Positions 19,319-28,074 of a stretch of DNA of 64,000 nt are shown piece after piece. The first letter of the stretch is position 1. Every line of letters begins with the position of its first letter. Where the stretch lies: NCBI RefSeq assembly GCF_014196595.1, contig NZ_JACIEA010000001.1, forward strand, positions 808,845-872,844, given 5' to 3'. The notes beneath the pieces are model-generated. The model ran no database searches and was not told the origin of the DNA. It saw only the letters and a program-made list of their open reading frames with translations. Source of the DNA: Sphingorhabdus rigui (GTDB lineage: Bacteria > Pseudomonadota > Alphaproteobacteria > Sphingomonadales > Sphingomonadaceae). Both the position numbers and the translations under genes were made by a program.

Positions 19319-19854
19319 TATTTCCCTTTAGGATTGGCTGCGCGCCATGCCTTTACCGCGTTTAGTGCGCCGGATACATGTCCCTTCACGCCCAGTTCGG
19401 AATAAGCGAACAGCACCTTTCCATCAGGCGCAATCACATAAGTCGTGCGGTTTGATCCGCCCATGATGGGCAGGCTGACCTTGTAGTTTTTGATGACTGG
19501 TTTGGATGCGATGCCAACGGTGAACTTGTTGCGGCATGCCTCCACCGAAAAACGCTTCAACGTGTCGATATTGTCCGCCGACATGCCAATGATGGATGCA
19601 CCATAGGCCGCAAAATCATCGGCTGCTTCCGAAAATTCATGCGCCTCGACGGTGCAGCCCGATGTGAATGCCTTGGGATAGAAATATAAAACGACAGGGC
19701 CGCGTTTCAGGGCCTTGTTCAAATTATAGGTGTATACGTCGCCCGCCAAAACAGCCTGCGTGGTGAAATCGGTCGCGCGTGTGCCGGGCTTGAGCGCAGC
19801 GAATGCGGGCGATGCGCTAAGTGCGAGCGCCAGAATAAGAGCAGTGCGTTTCAT
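19318..19854 (-). CDS. Exported peroxiredoxin (BCP/AhpC-TSA type)
   Basis: Thiol peroxidase of 178 residues with a cleavable signal peptide (residues 1-19, ending SPAFA). The peroxidatic Cys67 is in YPKAFTSGCTVEAHEF and a likely resolving Cys107 is in VEACRNKF. The thioredoxin-fold core is that of BCP-type peroxiredoxins, which are normally cytosolic, so the signal peptide places this copy in the periplasm. Translation from an earlier start would remove the N-terminal signal, so ATG 19854 is chosen. It is co-oriented with cobS and the lipoprotein gene. Confidence 0.88.
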   Translation of the reverse strand: MKRTALILALALSASPAFAALKPGTRATDFTTQAVLAGDVYTYNLNKALKRGPVVLYFYPKAFTSGCTVEAHEFSEAADDFAAYGASIIGMSADNIDTLKRFSVEACRNKFTVGIASKPVIKNYKVSLPIMGGSNRTTYVIAPDGKVLFAYSELGVKGHVSGALNAVKAWRAANPKGK

Positions 19855-19897
19855 AAATGGTCCCTTCAACGGTGTTTCGGCGAAATGGCCAACGTGC

Positions 19898-20890
19898 TTA
19901 TGACTTTCCAACAACGCTTTCGGGCAAATCCTGACCAAAGACGCGCTGATAATATTCTGCCACCAAAGCGCGTTCGGCATCGTCACATTTGTTGAGGAAC
20001 GACAGGCGGAACGCAAAGCCGACATTTTTGAAAATTGCGGTATTTTGTGCCCATGTGATGACGGTGCGTGGGCTCATGACGGTCGAAATGTCGCCATTGA
20101 TAAAGCCCTGACGCGTCATTTCTGCGACCTTGACCATGTTGGCGACGGTCGCGGCATCGGTGCCCGATGCCTTGGCCAAAACGATTTCGCTTTCGACCTG
20201 CGCGGGCAAATAGTTCAGGCCAACAACAATGTTCCAGCGGTCCATCTGACCCTGGTTGATCGCTTGCGTGCCGTGATACAGCCCGCTTGTATCGCCAAGG
20301 CCAACGGTGTTGGCGGTCGCGAACAGGCGGAAATAAGGGTTCGGGCGAATGACGCGGTTCTGGTCAAGCAACGTTAGCTTGCCCTCGGTTTCCAACACGC
20401 GCTGGATCACGAACATAACGTCCGGACGGCCAGCGTCATATTCGTCGAACACCAAAGCAGTCGGTGTCTGCAGCGCCCAAGGCAACAGGCCTTCACGGAA
20501 TTCTGTGACTTGCTGTCCATCGCGCAGAACGATCGCATCGCGGCCGATAAGGTCGATACGGCTGATATGCGCGTCGAGGTTGATGCGGATGCACGGCCAT
20601 TTCAAACGCGCGGCCACCTGTTCGATATGCGTCGATTTACCTGTGCCATGGTATCCCTGAACCATAACGCGGCGATTATGGGCAAAGCCGGCAAGGATCG
20701 CGAGCGTGGTGTCGGGGTCAAAGACATAGCTGTCGTCGGTGTCTGGAACGCGCTCATCGGCAACGGAAAAGGCAGGACATTCCATGTCGACATCGATGCC
20801 GAACATTTCGCGCACGCTGACGGTTTTGTCAGGGGCAGCTAGAATGGTCGTGTCGCTGCTGTTGGGCTGGATATTCGGAATGTCAGTCAT
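19898..20890 (-). CDS. cobS: CobS-type cobaltochelatase AAA+ subunit
   Basis: MoxR-like AAA+ ATPase that forms a hexamer with CobT. The 330-residue protein has Walker [10 protein letters not shown] at 79-87, Walker [15 protein letters not shown], the [16 protein letters not shown] segment and a sensor-type ATANT strand, all matching CobS. ATG 20890 follows the [10 protein letters not shown] opening. It lies upstream of the peroxiredoxin, lipoprotein and cobT genes in the same direction. In cobalamin loci cobS and cobT are usually adjacent; here two exported proteins separate them. Confidence 0.93.
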   Translation of the reverse strand: MTDIPNIQPNSSDTTILAAPDKTVSVREMFGIDVDMECPAFSVADERVPDTDDSYVFDPDTTLAILAGFAHNRRVMVQGYHGTGKSTHIEQVAARLKWPCIRINLDAHISRIDLIGRDAIVLRDGQQVTEFREGLLPWALQTPTALVFDEYDAGRPDVMFVIQRVLETEGKLTLLDQNRVIRPNPYFRLFATANTVGLGDTSGLYHGTQAINQGQMDRWNIVVGLNYLPAQVESEIVLAKASGTDAATVANMVKVAEMTRQGFINGDISTVMSPRTVITWAQNTAIFKNVGFAFRLSFLNKCDDAERALVAEYYQRVFGQDLPESVVGKS

Positions 20891-20900
20891 GTCGTTCTCG

Positions 20901-21497
20901 TCAAATAAAGGCGGGAGATGTTTTAAGGTGCGTATAGGCAGCAATGACGTCTTGCAAAGCCTTTTCATAAGACCGGTTGCCGCCATTTTTGTCAGGATGA
21001 TAGGCGCGGACCTTGGCGGAATAGGCGCCGCGTAATGCGTGCCTATCCGCATCCTCGCCAAGCCCTAGCGTCTTGAGCGCTTTGCGGTCCTCAGGCGACA
21101 GGAACTGCCCGTCGGCGCGTTCCTTGGGCATGCGTGACCGGAAGCGCGTGGATATGGCATCCAACGGGTCTTTGAAGTCCGCCCATTTGGGCGGCGAATC
21201 GACGCTGCCGTTGGCACGAAAGGCACGGGTTTCGCTTGGCCATACATTTATCGGGCTTTGCGCTTCCATGATTTCTTCGGCGGTCATGCCCGCGAACCAG
21301 TTATAGCCTGCATTAAACTGCCGGACATGTTCAAGGCACAGATATTGATAGTCGCCGGGGCCATTGGCCGACGCAAGCTGGCCATGTGGGTCAGGCGCGC
21401 GAAATTCGCCTGCTTCACGGCAGTGCGGATGCGCGCAATGCCGCTGCGCACCGCGAACGCGGCCGTGAAATCGGTCAAAGGGCTGCCGCGAATCCAT
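20901..21497 (-). CDS. J-domain (DnaJ-like) protein
   Basis: This 198-residue protein has a C-terminal J-domain (about 140-198) with the HPD signature at 167-169 in [19 protein letters not shown]. The N-terminal part carries [32 protein letters not shown] and a WPSETRAF segment; the Cys/His residues could bind a metal. Homologues lie upstream of cobS in several alphaproteobacteria. It would recruit DnaK to a specific client, unknown here. It ends 10 bases before cobS and is divergent from bolA. Confidence 0.87.
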   Translation of the reverse strand: MDSRQPFDRFHGRVRGAQRHCAHPHCREAGEFRAPDPHGQLASANGPGDYQYLCLEHVRQFNAGYNWFAGMTAEEIMEAQSPINVWPSETRAFRANGSVDSPPKWADFKDPLDAISTRFRSRMPKERADGQFLSPEDRKALKTLGLGEDADRHALRGAYSAKVRAYHPDKNGGNRSYEKALQDVIAAYTHLKTSPAFI

Positions 21498-21541
21498 AAT
21501 TCCCCTTGGCGAAAAACTGCGGATATGGGAATACAGAGCTT

Positions 21542-21817
21542 ATGGAAAAAGGCCCTGCACATATTGAAATGGAAACGCTGCTGACGGCGGCATTTGCGCC
21601 CACACATCTCGCGGTCATCAACGACAGCGCAAAACACCACGGCCATAGCGGTGACGATGGCTCGGGTGAATCGCACTTCACCGTGGAAATAGAGAGCGCG
21701 GCGTTTGCGGGCGTATCCCGCCTGATGCGGCAGCGAATGGTGAACAAGGCGCTGGGGGATATTCCGGGAACGCGCGTCCACGCGTTGGCGATCAAGGCCC
21801 GTGCACCGGGCGAATAG
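21542..21817 (+). CDS. bolA: BolA-family protein
   Basis: This 91-residue protein is of the BolA/IbaG family. It has the central NDSAKHHGHSG segment and the ESHFTVEIESAAFAG strand, followed by RMVNKAL. BolA proteins work with monothiol glutaredoxins in iron-sulfur cluster transfer and stress response. ATG 21542 is chosen because homologues begin shortly before the amphipathic helix HIEMETLLTAAF. It is transcribed divergently from the J-domain gene across a 44-base gap. Confidence 0.9.
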   Translation: MEKGPAHIEMETLLTAAFAPTHLAVINDSAKHHGHSGDDGSGESHFTVEIESAAFAGVSRLMRQRMVNKALGDIPGTRVHALAIKARAPGE

Positions 21818-21869
21818 CCGATAGCCTCAAGTGCAAACGAAACGACGGTCCAATGCGGGAGAGACGAAA

Positions 21870-22388
21870 ATGCCAAAGCTGACCTATGCAGTTCTTATCG
21901 CCGGCCTATGCGCGTCATCAGCGCACGCAGCCGAAACGACGGTCGATCGTCCCAAAGTGTATAGCGACATCGTTGCGTGCCGTGCCTTGGCAGATGCCGC
22001 TGCGCGCTTGGAATGCTTCGACGTCGCCAGCAAGTCGTTGGAAGAGGCAACCGAAAGCCGGCAGGTCGTGTTGCTTGATCAAGGCGAAGTTCGGAAAACC
22101 AAGCGGTCGTTATTTGGTTTCTCCTTGCCCAAAATTCCGTTCTTCGGCGAAAGCGACGAGGCGCAGGACGAAGAGTATAAGCAGATTGAAGGCGAAATCG
22201 ACGGTATTCAGGCACTTAGCAACGGCCGATATCAGTTTGCGGTAAACGACGCGGGCACATGGCAAACCACTGAAGGCAGTTGGATCATTCTGAAAAACGG
22301 ACAAAAGTTTAAAATCAAACGTGGCGCGGTTGGCAGCTATATGCTTGTGGTTAACGGCAGAGCGATACGCGTTAAGCGCGTTAACTAA
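21870..22388 (+). CDS. Exported protein of unknown function
   Basis: This 172-residue protein has a signal peptide (residues 1-20, ending SSAHA). The first mature part contains a Cys pair in VACRALADAAARLECFD, a spacing seen in small periplasmic proteins that probably forms a disulphide. A basic LFGFSLPKIPFFG stretch follows, then an SH3-like beta region with YQFAVNDAGTWQTTEG and WIILKNGQKFKIKRG. No named family was recognised. ATG 21870 is chosen for the signal peptide. Confidence 0.72.
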   Translation: MPKLTYAVLIAGLCASSAHAAETTVDRPKVYSDIVACRALADAAARLECFDVASKSLEEATESRQVVLLDQGEVRKTKRSLFGFSLPKIPFFGESDEAQDEEYKQIEGEIDGIQALSNGRYQFAVNDAGTWQTTEGSWIILKNGQKFKIKRGAVGSYMLVVNGRAIRVKRVN

Positions 22389-22532
22389 AGCCAAGTTTGG
22401 CGTATATTATGCCGGGGCGAAGCGCCGAGATGTTCCACCTGCGCGCCGATTTCCTGCAATCAAAATGGGCGTGTTGGCGGTTAGAAAAATACGCGGTCCA
22501 ACACCTGTCGCAATTCTATAAGGCACAACATC

Positions 22533-23447
22533 ATGACTGAACTAAAGCATCACCGTTTTTCCCTTTCAACCGGGATTGAAATGGATGCGTTTACGGCAGG
22601 CGATTCCGCTAATCCTGCGATCATATTCTTGCACGGATTTCCGGAATCGCACCGCACATGGCGGCACCAGATGGCCCATTTTTCGGACCGGTTTTTCTGC
22701 ATCGCGCCCGATCAGCGCGGTTATCGCAATTCATCAAAGCCCCAAAATGTTGATGCCTATACGGCGGACAAGTTGACCGCAGATATCTTTGCCCTGGCTG
22801 ACGCGCTTGGCATCCACAATTTCATCATTGCGGGTCATGATTGGGGCGGCGCGATTGCATGGAGTGTTGCACTCAATGGTCAACCGGGCGGGCCTAACCC
22901 CGCATGGGCAGGCCGCGTGACGCGTGCAATCATCGCCAATGCGCCGCATCCCTATCTATTCCAGCGGCTGATGATCAACGACATGCAGCAGCGGGCAGCC
23001 AGCCAGTATATCCGTGCGTTCCGTGACCCCGCAAATGATGCTGTGGTGCGTGAGGCCGGGCTGACAGGCTTGCTGCTGAAGACAATTAGCTGGGATAAAC
23101 CAAGCGCAATGGAGCCCGAAGAGCGGTCTGCGTTGCTGAAAGATTGGCAAGACCGCGATGCGTGCTTTGGCATGCTCAATTGGTACCGCGCATCGGCATT
23201 ATATGTGCCCGCGATGGATGAAGATGCCGAAATGCCTGCCTTTGCCGCAAGCGAATTTCCGAAACTTACGATCCCGACGTTGATTGTCTGGGCGATGGAT
23301 GATCTCGCGCTGCCCGCAAGCAACATCGACGGCATCGAAGCATTGGTGCCCAATGTGACGATTGCGCCCGTCGAGGATTGCGGCCATTTTGTCATCTGGG
23401 AGCGGCCGGACGCGGTGAATGCGGCCATGGAGGAGTTTCTAGGCTAA
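22533..23447 (+). CDS. Alpha/beta hydrolase, epoxide-hydrolase-like
   Basis: This 304-residue enzyme has HGFPESHRTW at 34-43, including the oxyanion HGFP, the nucleophile Asp103 in GHDWGG, a helical cap, and a C-terminal DCGHFVIWE with the catalytic histidine. An aspartate nucleophile is typical of epoxide hydrolases and haloalkane dehalogenases; the tyrosine pair needed for epoxide opening is plausible within the cap but not proven. Its last bases overlap the convergent DUF2332 gene. Confidence 0.85.
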   Translation: MTELKHHRFSLSTGIEMDAFTAGDSANPAIIFLHGFPESHRTWRHQMAHFSDRFFCIAPDQRGYRNSSKPQNVDAYTADKLTADIFALADALGIHNFIIAGHDWGGAIAWSVALNGQPGGPNPAWAGRVTRAIIANAPHPYLFQRLMINDMQQRAASQYIRAFRDPANDAVVREAGLTGLLLKTISWDKPSAMEPEERSALLKDWQDRDACFGMLNWYRASALYVPAMDEDAEMPAFAASEFPKLTIPTLIVWAMDDLALPASNIDGIEALVPNVTIAPVEDCGHFVIWERPDAVNAAMEEFLG

Positions 23448-24532
23448 CTGGCCCGCCAGTGTACCCACACGCCATGGGCCTGCGCTTCGGCCAGCAGGTG
23501 CCATGTGTCGGGCCCGGGCCAATATTTGACCAATAGCTCATGTTTGAATGTCTCTCGGTTCGTTTCGAGCATGATCCACGCCAACGGACGTTCGGCGGTT
23601 GCATCTTGTCCTGCCGCTTCAATGGCCGCACGAATTTTCCGCCGTCTTTCTTCGGGGATATATTGCCAGACGATTGAGTGGTTAAAGATCCGGCCGACAT
23701 GCGGTTCTTGCGGTGCGGAAAGACGTTCCGAAACCCAGTCGAGCGCATCTGCGTGCACAACATAGGGAGGCGACTGCGCAGCAAGCGCGATTGCTGCGTC
23801 CATGCGCTCCAGTCGGTCTGCATTTTCGGGCCAGACATAGCTTTTAACCCGCAGCGCAGCATCAGGGTCCGACAAATCAACGGGTGCCTGATCACATCCG
23901 CTAATTTGCACTATTTCGACGGATGCGTCGGGTGGTGTAGAACCTTTCCACTCCGGCTTGATCTGCATAAGCGATTGCGCTGGCCCTGCGGTTACGCCGC
24001 CAAGGTCATAATGATAGCGCTCCATCATCGTATTAATACCGGCGCTGGCACCGATTTCGTTCAATTCGAATGTGCCGCCGATTCTTGGCGATAGCCAGAG
24101 CAACGCAGCCATGAAGCTGGCGGAGCGTCCCGCTTCGTTGGTCTGTGGCGGACCATCAAGCCATGGCAGTAACCGGGCATCATGGTCAGCGGTCACGGCC
24201 GTCAACACGGCGTCGACATCGGCTTGCGCGCGGATTTCGCCCTGATAAATTGGCGCTAGGCGTTCGTCCGCGCCGGTGAGATGCAAATGGTGAAACCCGC
24301 CAGCGAGCCGCAAGGGCATGGCGTCTTCAAGCGGAAGGCCTGGCCACTGCGCAATGCGCTGGCCGCACATATTGTTGCCATGCATCAGCGCCAATTGCGC
24401 CTCTACTATGCGGGCGGTGATAGGCGCACCATTGCGCCGACAGTGTTCGGCCTGCACCTTAATGCCTTCGGCAATACGGCTGTCATCCATAACACCCTTG
24501 CCAAAATCGTGCGACTTCGTGGTTTCTGCCAT
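23444..24532 (-). CDS. DUF2332 family protein
   Basis: This 362-residue protein matches DUF2332: an N-terminal helix (CRRNGAPITARIVEAQLA), the core NEIGASAGINTMMERYHYDLGG (a methyltransferase-like loop), and the C-terminal FNHSIVWQYIPEERR. Function unknown; the fold looks like a Rossmann methyltransferase. The start is uncertain: ATG 24532 leaves only 39 bases to the divergent hisG, while ATG 24490 (MDDSRIAEG) leaves 81 and would suit a promoter better. Confidence 0.8.
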   Translation of the reverse strand: MAETTKSHDFGKGVMDDSRIAEGIKVQAEHCRRNGAPITARIVEAQLALMHGNNMCGQRIAQWPGLPLEDAMPLRLAGGFHHLHLTGADERLAPIYQGEIRAQADVDAVLTAVTADHDARLLPWLDGPPQTNEAGRSASFMAALLWLSPRIGGTFELNEIGASAGINTMMERYHYDLGGVTAGPAQSLMQIKPEWKGSTPPDASVEIVQISGCDQAPVDLSDPDAALRVKSYVWPENADRLERMDAAIALAAQSPPYVVHADALDWVSERLSAPQEPHVGRIFNHSIVWQYIPEERRRKIRAAIEAAGQDATAERPLAWIMLETNRETFKHELLVKYWPGPDTWHLLAEAQAHGVWVHWRAS

Positions 24533-24571
24533 ATTGCCCTTTCTGCGCGCGGCCCCTAAAGCGCGGGCATT

Positions 24572-25228
24572 GTGACTGAACGCATCATCTTTGCAATCCC
24601 CAAGGGACGGATTCTCGACGAGGCTTTGCCGCTTATGCAAGCGGCGGGTATTGAGCCTGAGCCTGCGTTCTTTGACGAGAGCAGCCGCGCGTTGCTTTTT
24701 GCGACCAACAATCCCGCGATCAGCATCATTCGTGTGCGCGCTTTTGATGTTGCGACCTTTGTAGCCCATGGCGCGGCGCATATTGGCATTGTCGGGTCCG
24801 ACGTGATCGATGAATTTGATTATTCGGAGCTTTACGCACCCGTTGATCTTGGCATTGGCCGCTGCCGCATTTCGGTCGCGATGCCGCGGGACGCCGTTGA
24901 TGATGTTCAGGCTGGGCATATCCGCGTCGCAACCAAATATCCGGCGACCACCGCGCGCTATTATCATGCGCGCGGCATTCAGGCGGAATGCGTCAAGCTG
25001 AACGGTGCGATGGAGTTGGCGCCGTCGCTTGGCCTTTCCGGACGCATTGTCGATCTCGTGTCGTCGGGCAAGACGCTCGCCGAAAATGGTTTGGTCGAAA
25101 CGGCGATCATCTCGCACGTTTCGGCGCGGCTGATCGTCAATCGTGCGGCCTTTAAAATGATGAGCGGCACTATTCCTGCATTGGTGCAGGCGTTCCGCGA
25201 ATTGTCGGGCGCACGTGCAGCGGCTTAA
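24572..25228 (+). CDS. hisG: ATP phosphoribosyltransferase, short form
   Basis: First enzyme of histidine synthesis. At 218 residues it is the short HisG form, which lacks the C-terminal allosteric domain and works in a complex with HisZ (a histidyl-tRNA-synthetase paralogue) in known examples. Typical segments are [16 protein letters not shown] at the N-terminus, the VGSDVIDEF loop, and [15 protein letters not shown] near residue 160, the PRPP-binding loop. Start is GTG 24572. No hisZ is in the window. It overlaps hisD by 14 bases. Confidence 0.95.
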   Translation: MTERIIFAIPKGRILDEALPLMQAAGIEPEPAFFDESSRALLFATNNPAISIIRVRAFDVATFVAHGAAHIGIVGSDVIDEFDYSELYAPVDLGIGRCRISVAMPRDAVDDVQAGHIRVATKYPATTARYYHARGIQAECVKLNGAMELAPSLGLSGRIVDLVSSGKTLAENGLVETAIISHVSARLIVNRAAFKMMSGTIPALVQAFRELSGARAAA

Positions 25229-26504
25229 CGCATCTGAGGCGGGCTTTGCTGACGCATTTGATGCGCTGGTAAATGGCCGGCGTGAGGCGGATGCCGATGT
25301 CTCCAGCGTCGTCACGCAAACCATCCGCGATGTCCGTGCGCGCGGCGATGTGACTTTGGCCGAAATGACCCAGCGTTTTGACGGCTTTGACCTGAATGCG
25401 GCGGGTTGGCAAATCGATGCCGCCCAGTGCAAGGCGGCCTATGAGGCCCTTGCGCCGGATCTGCGCGATGCGTTGACGCTCGCGGCAAAGCGGATAGAGG
25501 CCTATCATAAGGCGCAATTGCCCGAAAACCGGGACTATCGCGATGCCGACAATGTCCGTTTGGGCGCGCGTTGGTCAGCGGTCGATGCGGCGGGGGTCTA
25601 TGTACCCGGTGGCCGTGCCGCCTATCCATCGTCGGTGCTGATGAATGCCATTCCTGCGAAGGTTGCAGGGGTGGAGCGCATTGTCATGGTCACGCCAACG
25701 CCTGGCGGCGAGACAAACCAAGCCGTTATGGCGGCGGCCTATCTGGCTGGTGTCGACGAAATCTGGCGCGTCGGCGGCGCGCAGGCGATTGCGGCGCTCG
25801 CTTATGGTACGGAGCGTATTCGCGCCGTTGATGTCATCACTGGCCCCGGCAATGCATGGGTCGCCGAAGCCAAGCGTCAGCTATATGGTGTGGTCGGCAT
25901 TGATATGGTTGCTGGCCCATCCGAAATATTGGTGGTTGCAGATGCGAAGAATGATCCCGAATGGATTGCCGCGGACCTTTTGAGCCAAGCCGAGCATGAC
26001 CCGACCAGCCAGTCGATTTTGTTCACCGATGATGCCGGTTTTGCCGACGCAGTCGCAAAAGCCGTTGATGCCCAGATTGCATCACTCGCAACCGGCGCCG
26101 TCGCGCGGCAGAGCTGGGATGATTTCGGTGCGATTGTGCTGGTCGACGATCTGGAAGGCGCGATGCCACTGGTCAACCGCTTGGCGGGTGAGCATTTGGA
26201 GCTTGCCGTGGATGATGACCGCGCCGAACGGCTTTTCGATCTGGTGCGGCACGCAGGTTCGGTTTTCTTAGGGCGTATGACGCCAGAGGCCATTGGCGAT
26301 TATGTTGCCGGGCCCAACCATGTGTTGCCAACGGGACGCCGCGCGCGATTTGCGTCGGGCCTCTCGGTTCTCGATTTCATGAAGCGCACCAGTTTTATCG
26401 CGCTCGATAAAGCCGCCATCAATGCTATAGGCCCAGCAGCGGCAACGCTTGCCGATGCCGAAGGTTTACCCGCCCATGCGGCGAGTGTCAGGAAAAGATT
26501 ATGA
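25215..26504 (+). CDS. hisD: Histidinol dehydrogenase
   Basis: Performs the last two oxidations of histidine synthesis, using zinc and NAD. The 429-residue protein shows [44 protein letters not shown] and the zinc-site [12 protein letters not shown] motif with Gln/His ligands, then [17 protein letters not shown] 25215 overlaps hisG. hisG-hisD form a second his operon separate from hisBHAF, continuing into nusB by an ATGA overlap. Confidence 0.96.
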   Translation: MQRLNASEAGFADAFDALVNGRREADADVSSVVTQTIRDVRARGDVTLAEMTQRFDGFDLNAAGWQIDAAQCKAAYEALAPDLRDALTLAAKRIEAYHKAQLPENRDYRDADNVRLGARWSAVDAAGVYVPGGRAAYPSSVLMNAIPAKVAGVERIVMVTPTPGGETNQAVMAAAYLAGVDEIWRVGGAQAIAALAYGTERIRAVDVITGPGNAWVAEAKRQLYGVVGIDMVAGPSEILVVADAKNDPEWIAADLLSQAEHDPTSQSILFTDDAGFADAVAKAVDAQIASLATGAVARQSWDDFGAIVLVDDLEGAMPLVNRLAGEHLELAVDDDRAERLFDLVRHAGSVFLGRMTPEAIGDYVAGPNHVLPTGRRARFASGLSVLDFMKRTSFIALDKAAINAIGPAAATLADAEGLPAHAASVRKRL

Positions 26505-26962
26505 GTGCCAATAACGCAAGTGCGAAGTCTAAATCCCGTTCGGCAGCGCGTCTCGCGTCGGTGCAGGCGCTGTACCAAATGGATATGGAAAACATCGGCA
26601 TTGCGCGCCTTTTGAATGAATTTCATGCCCATCGTTTGGGGCAGGAAATCGAAGACGCACAATATGCGGACGCCGATGCCGACTTTTTTGACGACGTTGT
26701 ATCTGGCGTTGATGCCCGCCGCGAAGAAATTGACCTGCTCGTTGACGCAAAGCTTGGCGAACAATGGAAGATGGGGCGTCTGGACAAGACCATGCTTCAG
26801 CTATTGCGCTGCGGTACGTATGAATTGATTGCGCGGCCTGATGTCCCAACGGCGACGGTGATCGACGAATATCTCGACGTCGCGCACGCCTTTTTCGACA
26901 AGAAAGATGCGAAGTTCGTCAACGGTTTGCTGGACGCAGTTGCGAAAGATGTCCGTAATTGA
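26501..26962 (+). CDS. nusB: Transcription antitermination factor NusB
   Basis: Small helical RNA-binding protein that joins NusE (S10) on boxA RNA to prevent termination in rRNA operons. The 153-residue protein shows RSAARLASVQALYQMDME at the N-terminus, DKTMLQLLRCGTYELI and DVPTATVIDEYLDVAHAFFDKKDAKFVNG. The ATG overlaps the hisD stop. A half repeat follows the gene before thiL. Confidence 0.95.
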   Translation: MSANNASAKSKSRSAARLASVQALYQMDMENIGIARLLNEFHAHRLGQEIEDAQYADADADFFDDVVSGVDARREEIDLLVDAKLGEQWKMGRLDKTMLQLLRCGTYELIARPDVPTATVIDEYLDVAHAFFDKKDAKFVNGLLDAVAKDVRN

Positions 26963-26971
26963 ATGTCCTTT

Positions 26972-26993
26972 CGTCCTGAACATGTTTCAGGAT
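26972..26993. repeat. Half copy of REP-like family A
   Basis: CGTCCTGAACATGTTTCAGG resembles the first half of the family A elements at 5155 and 10502, but the inverted partner half is missing. It lies in the 58-base nusB-thiL spacer. Confidence 0.6.
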
Positions 26994-27020
26994 AGCGCAC
27001 ACATCGGCTAAAGTTGCAGC

Positions 27021-27938
27021 ATGACCACCGAATCCGCTTTCATCAATATATTGCGTGGTTTCGCGAAAGACCCTGCGGCGCGCGGGCTTCTGGATGACGC
27101 TGCGGTAGTGGAAATCGGCGACAGCTGCCTGATCATCACGCACGATATGATGGCCGAAGATGTGCATTTCAAATCCAATGCAAATCCCGCCGATGTCGCG
27201 TGGAAACTGGTCGCCTCGAACCTTTCCGACCTCGCGGCGAAGGGTGCTTCGCCCATTGGCGTGCTGCTGGGCTTCATGCTTGGTGATGATGATTGGGACA
27301 GGGCGTTTGCCGCCGGTCTGGAAAAGGTGCTTGGCCATTATGGCGTTGCTTTGCTTGGTGGGGATACGGTTTCCAACCGTGGCGACAAACGCGCGCTTGG
27401 GTTAACCGCGCTTGGTATTGCGGCCAATCGCCCGGTGCCTTCACGCGCGGGCGCGCAGGTCGGCGACATACTGTACGTGACCGGAACATTGGGTGACGCA
27501 CTGGCCGGGTTTGAGCTGATCGATGCTGGCTTTGATGAGGTGGGCCCGCTTGCCGACGCATTCAACCGGCCACAGGCGCGCTTGGCCGAAGGACAGAAGC
27601 TTGCGCCATTTGTCCACGCGATGATGGACATATCCGACGGGCTTTTGATCGATGCAGAGCGCATGGCGACCGCCAGCAGGCTTGGCATCGAAATCGACCT
27701 CGCGTGCATTCCATTGTCGCCTGCTTATGTCAGCTACCGCACGGACAGCCTCGAAAGCCGAATGCAGGCGGCAAGCTGGGGCGATGATTATGAACTGCTG
27801 TTCTGCGCGCCGGCGGACGCCCGCTTAAATGTCGACGCAACCGCGGTGGGACGTGTGATTGCGGGTGGGGGCCTGACATTGCGCAACGGCGATGAACTGG
27901 TGAAATTGCCGCCTACACTGGGTTATCAACACCATTGA
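27021..27938 (+). CDS. thiL: Thiamine-monophosphate kinase
   Basis: Phosphorylates thiamine monophosphate to the active cofactor. The 305-residue protein has the N-terminal DDAAVVEIGDSCLIITHDMMAEDVHF metal-binding block, the NLSDLAAKGASPIGVLL motif, GGDTVSNRG at about 112-120, and the C-terminal DISDGLLIDAERMA and GDDYELLFCAP. It follows nusB after 58 bases, as in many alphaproteobacteria, and precedes hppA. Confidence 0.95.
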   Translation: MTTESAFINILRGFAKDPAARGLLDDAAVVEIGDSCLIITHDMMAEDVHFKSNANPADVAWKLVASNLSDLAAKGASPIGVLLGFMLGDDDWDRAFAAGLEKVLGHYGVALLGGDTVSNRGDKRALGLTALGIAANRPVPSRAGAQVGDILYVTGTLGDALAGFELIDAGFDEVGPLADAFNRPQARLAEGQKLAPFVHAMMDISDGLLIDAERMATASRLGIEIDLACIPLSPAYVSYRTDSLESRMQAASWGDDYELLFCAPADARLNVDATAVGRVIAGGGLTLRNGDELVKLPPTLGYQHH

Positions 27939-28074
27939 CCGAAGCGGCGGAACTGGCGGCGTTTAAGGGTTGCTAAGTCTGACGATGCCGCCTTATACCC
28001 CTACGGCTTGCAGTTCTCGGGAGGAGAATGGCAACAGGAGTTGTTTTTATAAACAGGAGGGGAGAGATAATTTC

